Source: CBDCRK01 sp965220955
Lineage (GTDB): Bacteria; Desulfobacterota; Binatia; Bin18; CBDCRK01
Direction: 5' to 3'
Assembly: GCA_965220955.1 (NCBI GenBank)
Contig: CBDCRK010000037.1
Coordinates: forward strand, 496,001-560,000
DNA: 64,000 nucleotides
A program made the position numbers and the translations under genes. Below the pieces are notes generated by a model that searched no databases, had not been told where the DNA came from, and was given only the letters and a program-made list of their open reading frames with translations. Every line of letters starts with the position of its first letter. The first letter of the stretch is position 1. Shown in pieces: positions 1 to 7,923 of the stretch.

Positions 1-61
1 TTGAGCATAAGTTTACTATGCTTGTTACTTTCTCCCGGGTTTTCTCAGGTTCCTAAAGTAG

Positions 62-78
62 CGTGCGCTATGCGCACG
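62..78. repeat. Perfect short hairpin in left-edge non-coding DNA
   Basis: Arms CGTGCGC and GCGCACG are separated by TAT. No T-run follows, so it is not a classical terminator. I see no gene in bases 1-244. Confidence 0.5.
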
Positions 79-244
79 AATCCAATCAAACACCTCTCAG
101 AGGGTGGATCATGGCGCTCAGTAGGCGGAACGGTCTCTGTTTGGGTACTCATACAATATCCCTTTAAGCCTTAGTTGCTTTTGCTAAGACAATCAAGCAT
201 TTTAGTCATGCGAAAGCAAAACCATCTCTAAGGAGGAGCTACCT

Positions 245-1000
245 ATGATCGTGGATAACCCCAGAGGAAATTATAAGTTTATCAAAGGTATTGATCCTTT
301 TTCTTCGGGTTCGGTTGCTCATCCTGGTTATGAGGTTGTACATGTGACATTCAACCCGTTTCCTCCCTTGCACAAGGGATTCGATTTGATTGAACGCCAT
401 CTGCAAAGCATCGGGCGGCCCATTCATGCTTTGTGTGGTATGGAGCTGCGCATCCCCAAACCTCTCTCATTGCAAGGTTTTGGTGAGTTTAATCAGCCCT
501 ATATAAAAAAGCTCGAAGGCTGGGGATTGCCCGTAGAGGGCTTGAACCCAGTAGCGCGCACTAATGTGGCTATTGAAGTCAACCCGGTACCTGAGCCCTC
601 AGTCTTCGGTTTTTCCTACACTGTGCCTTCGCAGCATCTGGGTGTAACCTTTATGATGGCCGGATCTGCCGAAGTGAGCAGGGCTGGAGAGAGTGGAGCA
701 GCTGAGATTATAAGCCATGGAGATGTTTCAACCGCAGGGATGCGCCAAAAAGCTGAGTTTGTCCTCCAGACTATGAATGAGCGGTTGCAGGAGATGGAGG
801 TTACCTGGGCAGAGGTCACAACGGTTGAGATTTATACCGTTCACAACATTCATCCGCTAATGGAGACAACCCTTCTTCCTCCTCTAAAGAGCGCTAACCG
901 TTGCGGTATCCTTTGGCACTATGCCCGTCCCCCCGTGGTCGAGCTTGAGTGCGAGATGGATGCCCGCGGTGTATACCAGGAATTAGTATTACCGGGGTAG
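245..1000 (+). CDS. RidA/YjgF-like (chorismatase-like fold) protein
   Basis: A 251-residue protein with AGGAGG eight bases before its ATG. The C-terminal half (about residues 105-250) reads like a RidA/YjgF/chorismatase-type domain. It has a core strand with FGFSYTVP, a helix with MRQKAEFVLQTMNERL, a VTTVEIYTVHN strand and a closing ARPPVVELECEMD strand. RidA-family proteins deaminate reactive enamine/imine intermediates, while chorismatases and 2-aminomuconate deaminase-like members do other hydrolytic steps. The N-terminal ~100 residues are extra relative to a 130-residue RidA, so this may be a two-domain chorismatase-type architecture. It stands alone, 61 bases before a split-barrel flavin protein on the same strand. 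The family is inferred from the fold pattern and the substrate is unknown. Confidence 0.55.
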   Translation: MIVDNPRGNYKFIKGIDPFSSGSVAHPGYEVVHVTFNPFPPLHKGFDLIERHLQSIGRPIHALCGMELRIPKPLSLQGFGEFNQPYIKKLEGWGLPVEGLNPVARTNVAIEVNPVPEPSVFGFSYTVPSQHLGVTFMMAGSAEVSRAGESGAAEIISHGDVSTAGMRQKAEFVLQTMNERLQEMEVTWAEVTTVEIYTVHNIHPLMETTLLPPLKSANRCGILWHYARPPVVELECEMDARGVYQELVLPG

Positions 1001-1061
1001 GGGCGAAGCAGAAACTGGCCCGTGCAGACTTTAGGGCACGAGAAAGGCAGCAGAATAAAAG

Positions 1062-1484
1062 ATGCGTAAGAACTTGAAACCTCAGGATTTGGGGGATTTT
1101 CTTGAACAGGCCAAGTGTGCAACCTTGGCAACCCACCTTCGTGACGGGACAGTTCTGCTCTCGCCGGTATGGCATGAGTGGCGCAACAGCGGCTTTACAG
1201 TTGCGACCTCTGCCGAGGATATCAAGGCACGCCATATTCAGCGAGACCCGCGTGTTAGCATTGTTATTGCGGAAGACACGCCACCCTATCGCGGGATCGA
1301 AGTGCGTGGTCAGGCAAAGATTGTGCGCAATGACGCGTTGGCAACTATACGCCGGATAGCCATTCGCTACCTCGGCGCCGAGCAGGGAGCTGCCTACATT
1401 GACGCTGTGGGCCAGGGTGATCTTGTGCTCATCCGTCTTGAGCCCGGGGTGCTCCGTGCTTGGGATTTCACTGACGAATTCTAA
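1062..1484 (+). CDS. PPOX-class split-barrel F420/FMN-dependent oxidoreductase
   Basis: This 140-residue protein has the pattern of the pyridoxamine-phosphate-oxidase-like split barrel. An N-terminal helix is followed by the strand CATLATHLRDGTVLLSPVW, then FTVATSAEDIKARHIQRDPRVSIVI and the dimer strand GIEVRGQAKI. That order is typical of the small F420- or FMN-binding PPOX proteins (TIGR03618-like). Such enzymes reduce small ligands or handle heme/flavin. No clear ribosome binding site precedes the ATG (purine-poor AGAATAAAAG). The gene follows the RidA-like gene and precedes a luciferase-like monooxygenase, which often shares the F420 cofactor. Use of F420 rather than FMN cannot be decided here. 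Confidence 0.7.
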   Translation: MRKNLKPQDLGDFLEQAKCATLATHLRDGTVLLSPVWHEWRNSGFTVATSAEDIKARHIQRDPRVSIVIAEDTPPYRGIEVRGQAKIVRNDALATIRRIAIRYLGAEQGAAYIDAVGQGDLVLIRLEPGVLRAWDFTDEF

Positions 1485-1675
1485 GACGAACTTATGGTAT
1501 TGCTCGGAAGCCTGGGCTTGCCTGTTGGCAAGCTTGTGAGGTTGCGACATCTAGTAGCACTGAGTAATGTTAGGGAGTTTTCCAGAGCTAAAGGTGAGAG
1601 AAAAGTGATCGGCTGCTGCGCCAGTGTCCCCCTATCCTGTGGTTTGAGTTAGGCTCTGGTACCTCAGGGAATGTT

Positions 1676-2635
1676 ATGAGCGAGGTTTCATTTGGAACAA
1701 TCTTGGGAGGCTTCGGTGCCGGACTGGTATCTGGGCCGACTCTGTGTGAATGGGCAGAGGAGATCGAACGGCTGGGCTTTGACGTGCTCTGGTTTCGTGA
1801 CCATGTGCTCTGGCACAGTCCGGTACTGGATCCGTTTACGGCGTTAGGAGCCTTGGCGGCACGGACCACGCGGGTGCGGCTGGGAACTGGTGTGCTTCTA
1901 CTGCCCTTGCGTAACCCTACACTGGTAGCAAAAGCCATTGCTTCTCTGGACTTCTTCTCAAGCGGCCGGGCTATTCTGGGCATAGGCATTGGCGGAGAAT
2001 TTCGCCAGGAGTATGACGCCTGTGGAGTACCGGTGCGCGAACGGGGCCGGCGCGCTAATGAGGCCATTGAGGCCATAAAGGCCCTATGGACTAGTTCCTC
2101 GGCTACGTTCAAGGGCAGATTCTATCAGTTTGAGGGGGTGGTAATGGAGCCCCGCCCCAGGCAGCAGCCCTACCCACCCATTTGGGTTGGGGGACGCTCA
2201 GACGCAGCGCTGGCAAGGGCGGGAAAACTTGGCGACGGCTGGTATGCCTACTTTGTGACGCCTGAGCGTTTTCGCGCCAGCTTAGATAAGGCCCTCGAAT
2301 ATTGGCACAAGCGTGATACATCGACTACCACGTTTGCCTCTGGCCTGGTCTTGTACTTTTGTATTGCCCCCTCCTATGAGGTAGCTAGGCGGGAAGCGGC
2401 CCACTACCTGGCAACAGAGTACCAGCAGTCGTTTGAGTCTTTGGTTGATAGATACTGTGCTCTGGGTTCGGTGTCTGAGTGTATTGCGACTATTGAGCGC
2501 TATGTAGATGCCGGGGTACGGCACGTAAGCCTAATCCCCATTGGTCCACCGGCTAAGTTCATGGAACAACTACAACAGCTCTCGGCTGAACTGTTCCCAC
2601 GTTTTCGCACCCAGGAGGTGGAAAACCGTGAGTGA
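1676..2635 (+). CDS. LLM-class flavin-dependent oxidoreductase (first copy)
   Basis: A 319-residue TIM-barrel protein of the luciferase-like monooxygenase family (PF00296). Family marks are LGFDVLWFRDHVLW near residue 35, a TTRVRLGTGVLLLPLRNP strand with the non-prolyl cis-peptide bulge region, LDFFSSGRAILGIGIGGE, and PRPRQQPYPPIWVGGRSDAAL. The short length and the 'RxRPxQxPxPPIWVGG' block resemble the F420-dependent TIGR03619-like group, but FMNH2 use is equally possible. Members oxygenate or transfer hydride to small organics. The last codons overlap a short downstream reading frame that has its own AGGAGG. The upstream neighbour is a PPOX flavin protein. This is one of six intact LLM genes in the window. 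Confidence 0.85.
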   Translation: MSEVSFGTILGGFGAGLVSGPTLCEWAEEIERLGFDVLWFRDHVLWHSPVLDPFTALGALAARTTRVRLGTGVLLLPLRNPTLVAKAIASLDFFSSGRAILGIGIGGEFRQEYDACGVPVRERGRRANEAIEAIKALWTSSSATFKGRFYQFEGVVMEPRPRQQPYPPIWVGGRSDAALARAGKLGDGWYAYFVTPERFRASLDKALEYWHKRDTSTTTFASGLVLYFCIAPSYEVARREAAHYLATEYQQSFESLVDRYCALGSVSECIATIERYVDAGVRHVSLIPIGPPAKFMEQLQQLSAELFPRFRTQEVENRE

Positions 2636-2750
2636 CAATATGCATCATTGGGCACCAGAAGAGGTGCGCCATTGGGCGCGGGGCTGCCTGTGTCGGCAGA
2701 CTAGGTTATGCCCCGGCGCGTACCTAGCCTCGATTTCCACGGGGCTATAA
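2628..2750 (+). CDS. Possible 40-residue protein coupled to the LLM gene
   Basis: A GTG start overlaps the LLM stop codon and is preceded at nine bases by AGGAGG inside the LLM gene, an arrangement seen in translationally coupled operon genes. The peptide begins VSDNMHHWAPEEVRHWARGC and contains three closely spaced cysteines (residues 20, 22, 28). I do not recognise a family. It may be the surviving start of a deleted gene. Confidence 0.3.
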   Translation: MSDNMHHWAPEEVRHWARGCLCRQTRLCPGAYLASISTGL

Positions 2751-2771
2751 TGAGGTTAGACAAACCCTATT

Positions 2772-4205
2772 ATGGGTTTAGAGCAAGCACTTATGTTGGA
2801 GACTATACCTGAGGTTGAATGCGATGTGGTTGTGATTGGAGGCGGTATTGCCGGCCTGTCCGCTGCCATTACTGCCATGCACGAAGGGGCTGAGGTCATT
2901 CTGCTGGAAAAGGCCCCGAAAATTCAGCGCGGTGGCAATACTGCCATTGCCGATGCGCAAATCCGCTATCCCCACGAGCCCGACGACTACTCCCCCACGG
3001 GCCAAACCAAAGAGGATTTCTTCAACGCCTTTATGCGGGTGTCCCGAGGCCGGGCCAACACGGAACTCATCCGGGTGCTTGTAGACAATGCCGCGGACAC
3101 GGTCGACTGGCTCACCAATCTGGGCGTAGAGTGGGAAAAAGGCTATCCCAATGTAGCCGGCTACCGCCGGCAGCCCGTGGGCGGTGGCTGGCAGCTGGTT
3201 CATACGCTCTACGGGCACCTGGAGCGCGGCGGTGTGCATGTGGCCTATGGGACCGCAGGAGAAAAGTTACTCACAGACCGCACTGGGCGTGTGGTGGGCG
3301 TGCGGGCACTGGAACCCGAGGGCTACACTGAGGTCAAAGCCCGCGGGGGCGTGGTTATTGCCAGCGGCGGCTTTGAGGCCAATCCCGAGATGCGCGTTCG
3401 CTACCTCGGCCGTTATATGGACAACTTGATTCTGCGCGGCACTCGCTACAATACCGGTGAGGGGCTGACAATGGCTTTGGAGATTGGCGCCCTACCCGCC
3501 GGGCAGTGGGGAGACTTCCATTCCGCGGTTCTTGACGCCCGCTCCACTCCCTTTGAGTGTGGCATGACAGCCATCTACATCTTCCAGCTCGGACTCTTTA
3601 TTGATGAGCACGGTGAACGCTTCCTGGACGAGGGTGAGGATTTTCGCGACCAAACCTATGTTAAATTCAGCAAGGCCATCTTGAACCACAAGAGTGGGGT
3701 GGCCTTCAATGTATTTGACAATAAGGTGCGCACAGAAGACCCGGATGCCTGGAAGCGCGCCATTCGTACCTCAGAGGAACCCTATGAGGCCGAGACTATT
3801 CACAAGCTGGCAGAGATGGTCCAGGTGCCGTCGGAGCGGATGGCGCGAACCATCCAAGCGTACAACGCCGCCTGCCAGCCACACACCTTCGACCCCTTGC
3901 GGCTAGACGGACTGTGCACCAAGGGCTTGGCCGTCAACAAGTCCAACTGGGCACGCCCACTGGACACTCCCCCCTTTCTGGCCTATCCGGTCACCGGAGG
4001 CATCACCTTCACCTTTGGAGGGTTGAAAGCTAATTCTCAGGCGCAAGTCATCCACACCTCGGGCCGCCCCATTCCCGGCCTCTATGTAGCCGGCGAGCCT
4101 ATGGGGGAGCTATACTATTATAACTATATGGGCGCTACCTCTGTACTGCGCGGAGCTGTCTTCGGCCGTATTACTGGCCGTGAGGCCGCTAGGGGACGAG
4201 GATAA
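2772..4205 (+). CDS. FAD-dependent dehydrogenase, TcuA/fumarate-reductase flavoprotein type
   Basis: This 477-residue flavoprotein opens with a Rossmann dinucleotide-binding loop, DVVVIGGGIAGLSAA (residues ~20-34), then an acidic end of strand 2 (LLEKAP) and GGNTAIADAQIRYP, as in tricarballylate dehydrogenase TcuA. The mid-part has VVIASGGFEANPEMRVRYLG. The C-terminus has the FAD-closing block GGLKANSQAQV...PIPGLYVAGEPMGELYYYNYMGATS. The family oxidises or reduces carboxylate or ketosteroid substrates (fumarate reductase, 3-ketosteroid-delta1-dehydrogenase, TcuA). TcuA is the closest impression. There is no heme or FMN domain. The start is uncertain: the first ATG lacks a close ribosome binding site, and the next ATG is seven codons in. 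The next gene, a D-2-hydroxyacid dehydrogenase, lies about 200 bases away. Confidence 0.8.
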   Translation: MGLEQALMLETIPEVECDVVVIGGGIAGLSAAITAMHEGAEVILLEKAPKIQRGGNTAIADAQIRYPHEPDDYSPTGQTKEDFFNAFMRVSRGRANTELIRVLVDNAADTVDWLTNLGVEWEKGYPNVAGYRRQPVGGGWQLVHTLYGHLERGGVHVAYGTAGEKLLTDRTGRVVGVRALEPEGYTEVKARGGVVIASGGFEANPEMRVRYLGRYMDNLILRGTRYNTGEGLTMALEIGALPAGQWGDFHSAVLDARSTPFECGMTAIYIFQLGLFIDEHGERFLDEGEDFRDQTYVKFSKAILNHKSGVAFNVFDNKVRTEDPDAWKRAIRTSEEPYEAETIHKLAEMVQVPSERMARTIQAYNAACQPHTFDPLRLDGLCTKGLAVNKSNWARPLDTPPFLAYPVTGGITFTFGGLKANSQAQVIHTSGRPIPGLYVAGEPMGELYYYNYMGATSVLRGAVFGRITGREAARGRG

Positions 4206-4410
4206 GTAAGTCTCTCTTGTGATTGTTCCTTTGAGAGGCTAAGGGAGCCGCTGCTCTCGGTTATAAATGTTATAAGCTGGCAGTCTTCCAATTTTAGACA
4301 CCTACAACGTAACCCCTCTTCCAGGAGATACTTCATACGGTTTCCTAGCCTTATTTTTCTCAGGAGGATGTCAACCGAGATCCGATAAGGTACCCAATCG
4401 AGGCCATAAT

Positions 4411-5379
4411 ATGAAAGTTGCTACTGGTCGTGCTTTCTTTGAACAATTCGGTGCCTGGGCGCAAGCCGTGGTTCCAGACCTCCAATGGGCATTGATTGAG
4501 GCGGACGGCTCGTGGTCAGAATCTCCTGAGGATTGTGATTTGGTGGTCTGGGCCGGTGACTCCTATACGGACGAGTTCGTTAAGACAGTAACAACGATCC
4601 CCGCGGTCCGCTGGGCCCACACGGAAGACACCGGCACGGATGGGTTTTTCTACGAGTCCATGCGGGCCAAGGGAACGATTGTAACCCATAGCCCTGGCGC
4701 CAATGCGGTTGAGGTTGCCGAGTTCGCCTTCAGCTTGATTCTTTGGTCAGCCAAGCGTCTCGGAGAATTCCGTGATAGCCAGCAAGAACATCTTTGGCAG
4801 AAACTCAAACTTGAGAGTTTAAGCGATAAAACGTTATTGATAGTGGGATTGGGAGCCATTGGAGGAAAGATCGCCTCATTTGCCAAGAGCTTTGCTATGC
4901 AGGTTCTAGGAATCCGTCGATCCCTAGATGCTGTTGCCAATATCGATCATCAAGGCACCCTCACAGAGCTTTCGCGCTTCCTACCTCAGGCTGACTTTAT
5001 TGTTCTCGCCCTGCCCTTAACCCAAGAGACCCAGGAACTCATGGGGAAGAACGAATTTGCCCTTATGAAGCCAACGGCAACGCTGATCAACGTGGCTCGG
5101 GGGGGAATCATCGACCTATTGGCATTGAAAGAAGCGTTGGCAGCGGGCCAGATCCGGCGGGCGTGTCTTGACGTACTGCCCAACGAGCCCTGGCCCACGG
5201 AAGACGATCTCTGGGATGTCCCGAACCTTTTTCTTACTCCGCACAACGCCGCGTCGTCCTCACTCTATCTGCCCCGTGTTGCTAAACTGTGGATTGAGAA
5301 CCTACGCCGCTATATCCAAGGCGAGGAGTTACTCTACAGAGCCAGCTGGTCAGAACCCAAGGCAGGAGGTCAGCAATAA
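4411..5379 (+). CDS. D-2-hydroxyacid dehydrogenase, NAD(P)-dependent
   Basis: A 322-residue enzyme of the D-isomer-specific 2-hydroxyacid dehydrogenase family. The cofactor fold starts with TLLIVGLGAIGGKIA (about residue 135). The catalytic triad is visible as Arg in LINVARGGIID, Glu in LDVLPNEPWP and His in FLTPHNAASS. The N-terminal substrate domain carries the VRWAHTEDTGTDGF loop and HSPGANAVEVAEFAFSLILW, typical of the divergent GhrA/ phosphoglycerate-dehydrogenase-like group. The family interconverts 2-keto acids and D-2-hydroxy acids. It is monocistronic by spacing and faces the convergent yfbR remnant. Confidence 0.88.
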   Translation: MKVATGRAFFEQFGAWAQAVVPDLQWALIEADGSWSESPEDCDLVVWAGDSYTDEFVKTVTTIPAVRWAHTEDTGTDGFFYESMRAKGTIVTHSPGANAVEVAEFAFSLILWSAKRLGEFRDSQQEHLWQKLKLESLSDKTLLIVGLGAIGGKIASFAKSFAMQVLGIRRSLDAVANIDHQGTLTELSRFLPQADFIVLALPLTQETQELMGKNEFALMKPTATLINVARGGIIDLLALKEALAAGQIRRACLDVLPNEPWPTEDDLWDVPNLFLTPHNAASSSLYLPRVAKLWIENLRRYIQGEELLYRASWSEPKAGGQQ

Positions 5380-5404
5380 TTCCTTTGGAAACATCCATAA
5401 GATC

Positions 5405-5982
5405 TCAATCGAGTTCGTCAAGAGTGAGCCTGAAACTGGGCACAAATTTATCTATAAAATAGCGCACTTCCGGCAGACCGAGTTCCTCAACGCTTGCTCT
5501 GAGGGCCTTCTCCGCTTTTGAGAACTCCTGGTTGCCCGCACCAATCTCCTCCAGGCACTTGATATAGGCACAGAGCTTGTCCGCTGCCTTAACCAGGTCT
5601 TGATGAACGCAATCGGCTTCCTCGGCAAGGAAGAACGCCTGATAGTCTTGTTTCAGCTCGTTGGGAATCATATTGAGCAGCCTCTTTCCTGCGGCGGCCT
5701 CGATCTCATGATAGGCGGTCTTGATCTCAGGATTAAATACTTCACAGGAGCCGGAAGATCACCGGTAAGGACTTCACTGGCATCGTGATACAACGCCAAC
5801 ACGGCCGTTCTTTCCGGGTTCACGTCTCCCCCAAATACTCGGTTGCGGATAATGGCCAAGGCCTGGGCAACCATGGCCACGCGCAAGCTGTGCTCTTGAA
5901 TGTTCTCGGGGTAAGTGGTGTGCATTAACCCCCAGCGCCTAATGAACTTCATCCTGGATAAGTAAGCAAAGAAATGGCTCAT
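5405..5982 (-). pseudogene. yfbR: 5'-deoxynucleotidase YfbR, broken by a one-base frameshift
   Basis: Two overlapping minus-strand frames together spell a full YfbR-type HD-domain 5'-deoxyribonucleotidase. The first (from the ATG at 5982) has MSHFFAYLSRMKFIRRWGLM, ENIQEHSLRVAMVAQAL and the HD motif YHDASEVLTGDLPAPVKY. The second continues NPEIKTAYHEIEAAAGKRL, KAADKLCAYIKCLEEIGAGN and FVPSFRLTLDE. The join needs one added base in the TTTAAT run (plus-strand 5734-5737). The span is 578 bases, so one restored base gives exactly 193 codons, close to the 199-residue E. coli protein. YfbR dephosphorylates dNMPs in pyrimidine deoxynucleotide salvage. The domain order and metal-ligand motifs are intact, so a sequencing or assembly error is a real alternative to true inactivation. 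Confidence 0.85.
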
Positions 5983-5997
5983 GGTGATCTCCCTAAT

Positions 5998-6105
5998 TCA
6001 TTGCTCCCTACGCGCTTCCACAACAAGCAGCAAGGGACACCCAAGGTATTTCGTGGCCCAAGGAATTTCATTGACCAGGTTAGGGCGTTCGACACTTTTT
6101 TTCAT
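5998..6105 (-). CDS. Possible 35-residue reading frame upstream of yfbR
   Basis: An ATG preceded by GGGAGAGGTAACA opens a frame starting MKKSVERPNLVNEIPWATKY and ending 15 bases before the yfbR start. I recognise no family. It could be the truncated head of a deleted gene or a leader. Confidence 0.25.
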   Translation of the reverse strand: MKKSVERPNLVNEIPWATKYLGCPLLLVVEARREQ

Positions 6106-6283
6106 TGTTACCTCTCCCTCAGGTTTGCACGCGCTGGTTTGGTGAGCTCGATTTTTATTCTAGCCCTGTTAGGCAGCCCTTTACAGTGCCTTTGGGTTAC
6201 GTACAATAGCTAGCCGCAACTTGTGGTGCAGCCATGTCTCATGGTGCGATAGCATTCATTTCTGTTCAAGTAAGGAGCTGACT

Positions 6284-6724
6284 ATGGACACGCGCCCCCA
6301 AATGTATTTCTCAGACCTGCACGAAGGCATGGAAATCCCTCCTGCCACTTACGGACCCATGGACCGTAACGGGTACATTAATACTGCCATCATCTTGCGC
6401 GACACCAATCCGCTTCATCTTGACCGCGTCTACGCTCACGAGCGCGGCTTGCCCGATGTGGTGCAGCAGGGGCCGCTCAACGAGACCTACCTCTACCGCT
6501 TTCTCACCGACTGGCTCCATCGTCCCTGGGACCTGCGCAAAACAAAGATTCGTTTTGTTGCCAATGTCTTTCCCAACGACCTACTGACCTGCAGGGGCAC
6601 GGTCACGCGTACCTATCACGAAAATGGGGAGCCACTGGTTGACTGTCAAATCTGGCAGGAGAACCAGAAAGGCGAGAAAACCCTGACCGGTGAGGCAACG
6701 TTTACACTACCGGAACGGGAGTAA
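6284..6724 (+). CDS. MaoC-like hotdog hydratase/dehydratase
   Basis: A 146-residue single-hotdog protein. It carries the R-specific enoyl-CoA hydratase signature as LRDTNPLHLDRVYAHERGLP, with D40, N42-P43 and H45 matching the D-x-N-P-x-H catalytic/structural motif. Then come VVQQGPLNETYLYRFL on the central helix and an ITCRGTVT-like strand (LLTCRGTVTRTY). MaoC-family enzymes hydrate or dehydrate acyl-CoAs (or the FAS-like equivalents). I chose the ATG with AAGGAG six bases upstream over a longer frame. The next gene, a GNAT, begins 14 bases after the stop, so the two probably form an operon. Substrate chain length and CoA versus ACP use are unknown. Confidence 0.75.
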   Translation: MDTRPQMYFSDLHEGMEIPPATYGPMDRNGYINTAIILRDTNPLHLDRVYAHERGLPDVVQQGPLNETYLYRFLTDWLHRPWDLRKTKIRFVANVFPNDLLTCRGTVTRTYHENGEPLVDCQIWQENQKGEKTLTGEATFTLPERE

Positions 6725-6737
6725 GTTGAGGGACGGG

Positions 6738-7229
6738 ATGGTCCTGTCACGACCGGCCACAAACCAAGACTCCCAGCAGATCATTGAGTTTATCGACACG
6801 GTATATCGTGAATATGGTGACAAAATATTTTTGGAGGGTGCGGATCAGGATCTGCTAAGGATTGAAGCGTCATATAAAGACAAAGGCGGCGATTTTAGGG
6901 TTTTGGAAATTGGGGGTGAAATGGTCGGAACCCATGCGGTTCTGCCGATCCATGCTCAGTCAGGACTGGTGACTTTTAGACGCCTTTACTTACGCCAAGA
7001 CTTACGAGGATCTAAATGGGGTGCTGACTTGATGAATTGGGCCATTAACTGGGCTAAAGAAAATGGGTTTACAAAAATCGAGTTTTGGTCAGACACGCGC
7101 TTTCATCGTGCTCATAGGTTCTTTGCAAAATTTGGTTTCATCAAAGGTGAGAGGCAACATATGACGGATGGGGCTATGCCCTACTCGGAATACCGATTCC
7201 ATTTGAACCTTACACCCCTAAGGAAGTAA
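6738..7229 (+). CDS. GNAT-family N-acetyltransferase
   Basis: A 163-residue acetyltransferase-fold protein. Beta-4/alpha-3 of the GNAT core reads FRRLYLRQDLRGSKWGADLMNW, with the acetyl-CoA pyrophosphate loop replaced by the relaxed RGSKWG form. It is followed by AKENGFTKIEFWSDTRFHRAHRFFAKFGF, the usual 'N..A...Y...GF' end of the domain. The start chosen is the ATG with GAGGG five to ten bases upstream; a TTG four codons earlier is an alternative. It lies 13 bases after the MaoC-type gene. The acceptor substrate cannot be told from the sequence. Confidence 0.7.
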   Translation: MVLSRPATNQDSQQIIEFIDTVYREYGDKIFLEGADQDLLRIEASYKDKGGDFRVLEIGGEMVGTHAVLPIHAQSGLVTFRRLYLRQDLRGSKWGADLMNWAINWAKENGFTKIEFWSDTRFHRAHRFFAKFGFIKGERQHMTDGAMPYSEYRFHLNLTPLRK

Positions 7230-7411
7230 GTTAAAGACTGAGGCCAAAGGCAACGCCCAGGCCCCTATACACTGAGTTATCAAAGCTTATCATTAGTAGC
7301 CTTGTCTGTTATCGGCCTTATTTGTAAACTGTGCATCCACGCTCTTCAAGCCGTTGAATCCAGCCGGGGAGAGCGTCCCTTGCCGCGGCTTGTTATGTCT
7401 ATCCATAGATT

Positions 7412-7743
7412 CTATGGCTGGTTTAGGAAATCCAGAACAATTCGGTTAAACCTCTCAGGTTGCTCTACGTACACCAGGTGACCAGCATTCGGTACGATCA
7501 ACCGCTTCGCCCTCGGTGTGCCTATCTCCAGTACACCTGCATGGGCATGCACATCTGGTATGTCGGCTTCTCCCACAATGATGAGAGCAGGTACCCGCAC
7601 CTCCGAGAGTCTCCCCAGCGCGGGTGAGGCAGGCTGCCGCATGAGAGTGAATGTGAAGGGGCATGGACTTCCAGCCGCCAGCGACGAAAGTCTTCCATCT
7701 GCATGCCCTCAGGACGTTTCAGCAAGCCAACAACTTTATACAT
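7412..7743 (-). pseudogene. Decayed joint of an EthD-domain gene start and an alpha/beta-hydrolase tail
   Basis: The minus strand begins with a good AAGGAGG and an ATG opening MYKVVGLLKRPEGMQMEDF, the recognisable start of an EthD/dimeric alpha-beta barrel protein (monooxygenase or decarboxylase helper). After about 32 residues the similarity stops. In a different frame follows PALIIVGEADIPDVHAHAG, then IVPNAGHLVYVEQPERFN and the stop. This is the C-terminal strand, catalytic Asp loop (EADIPD) and catalytic His (AGH) of an alpha/beta hydrolase. No nucleophile elbow is present. I infer that a deletion fused the head of one gene to the tail of another and that neither product is functional. Confidence 0.6.
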
Positions 7744-7808
7744 GACGCCTCCTTGTTTGGGACAGAGATTGACTGCCCTATACTGGGCTTGAACGCCCGG
7801 TTCAAGCC

Positions 7809-7842
7809 GTGGGCACGCAATAGACGTGGGCACGCAATAGAC
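7809..7842. repeat. 17-bp perfect tandem duplication
   Basis: The unit GTGGGCACGCAATAGAC occurs twice in direct succession in non-coding DNA between the decayed hydrolase and the amidohydrolase promoter region. It is a likely slippage product. Confidence 0.8.
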
Positions 7843-7923
7843 GTGGCACTTTCGATTGACAAGGTTGCCCCTCCAGAAGGATAATGCGGGCATACTCGCT
7901 TGTTTGCGTAAGGAGGGGAGCGT

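Noticed and set aside
894..1550. 218-codon minus-strand frame opposite the PPOX gene
   Set aside because: It is the antisense shadow of the PPOX gene and shows no family features.
7809..7842. Start of a CRISPR-like array
   Set aside because: The two repeat units are contiguous with no spacer; it is a tandem duplication.
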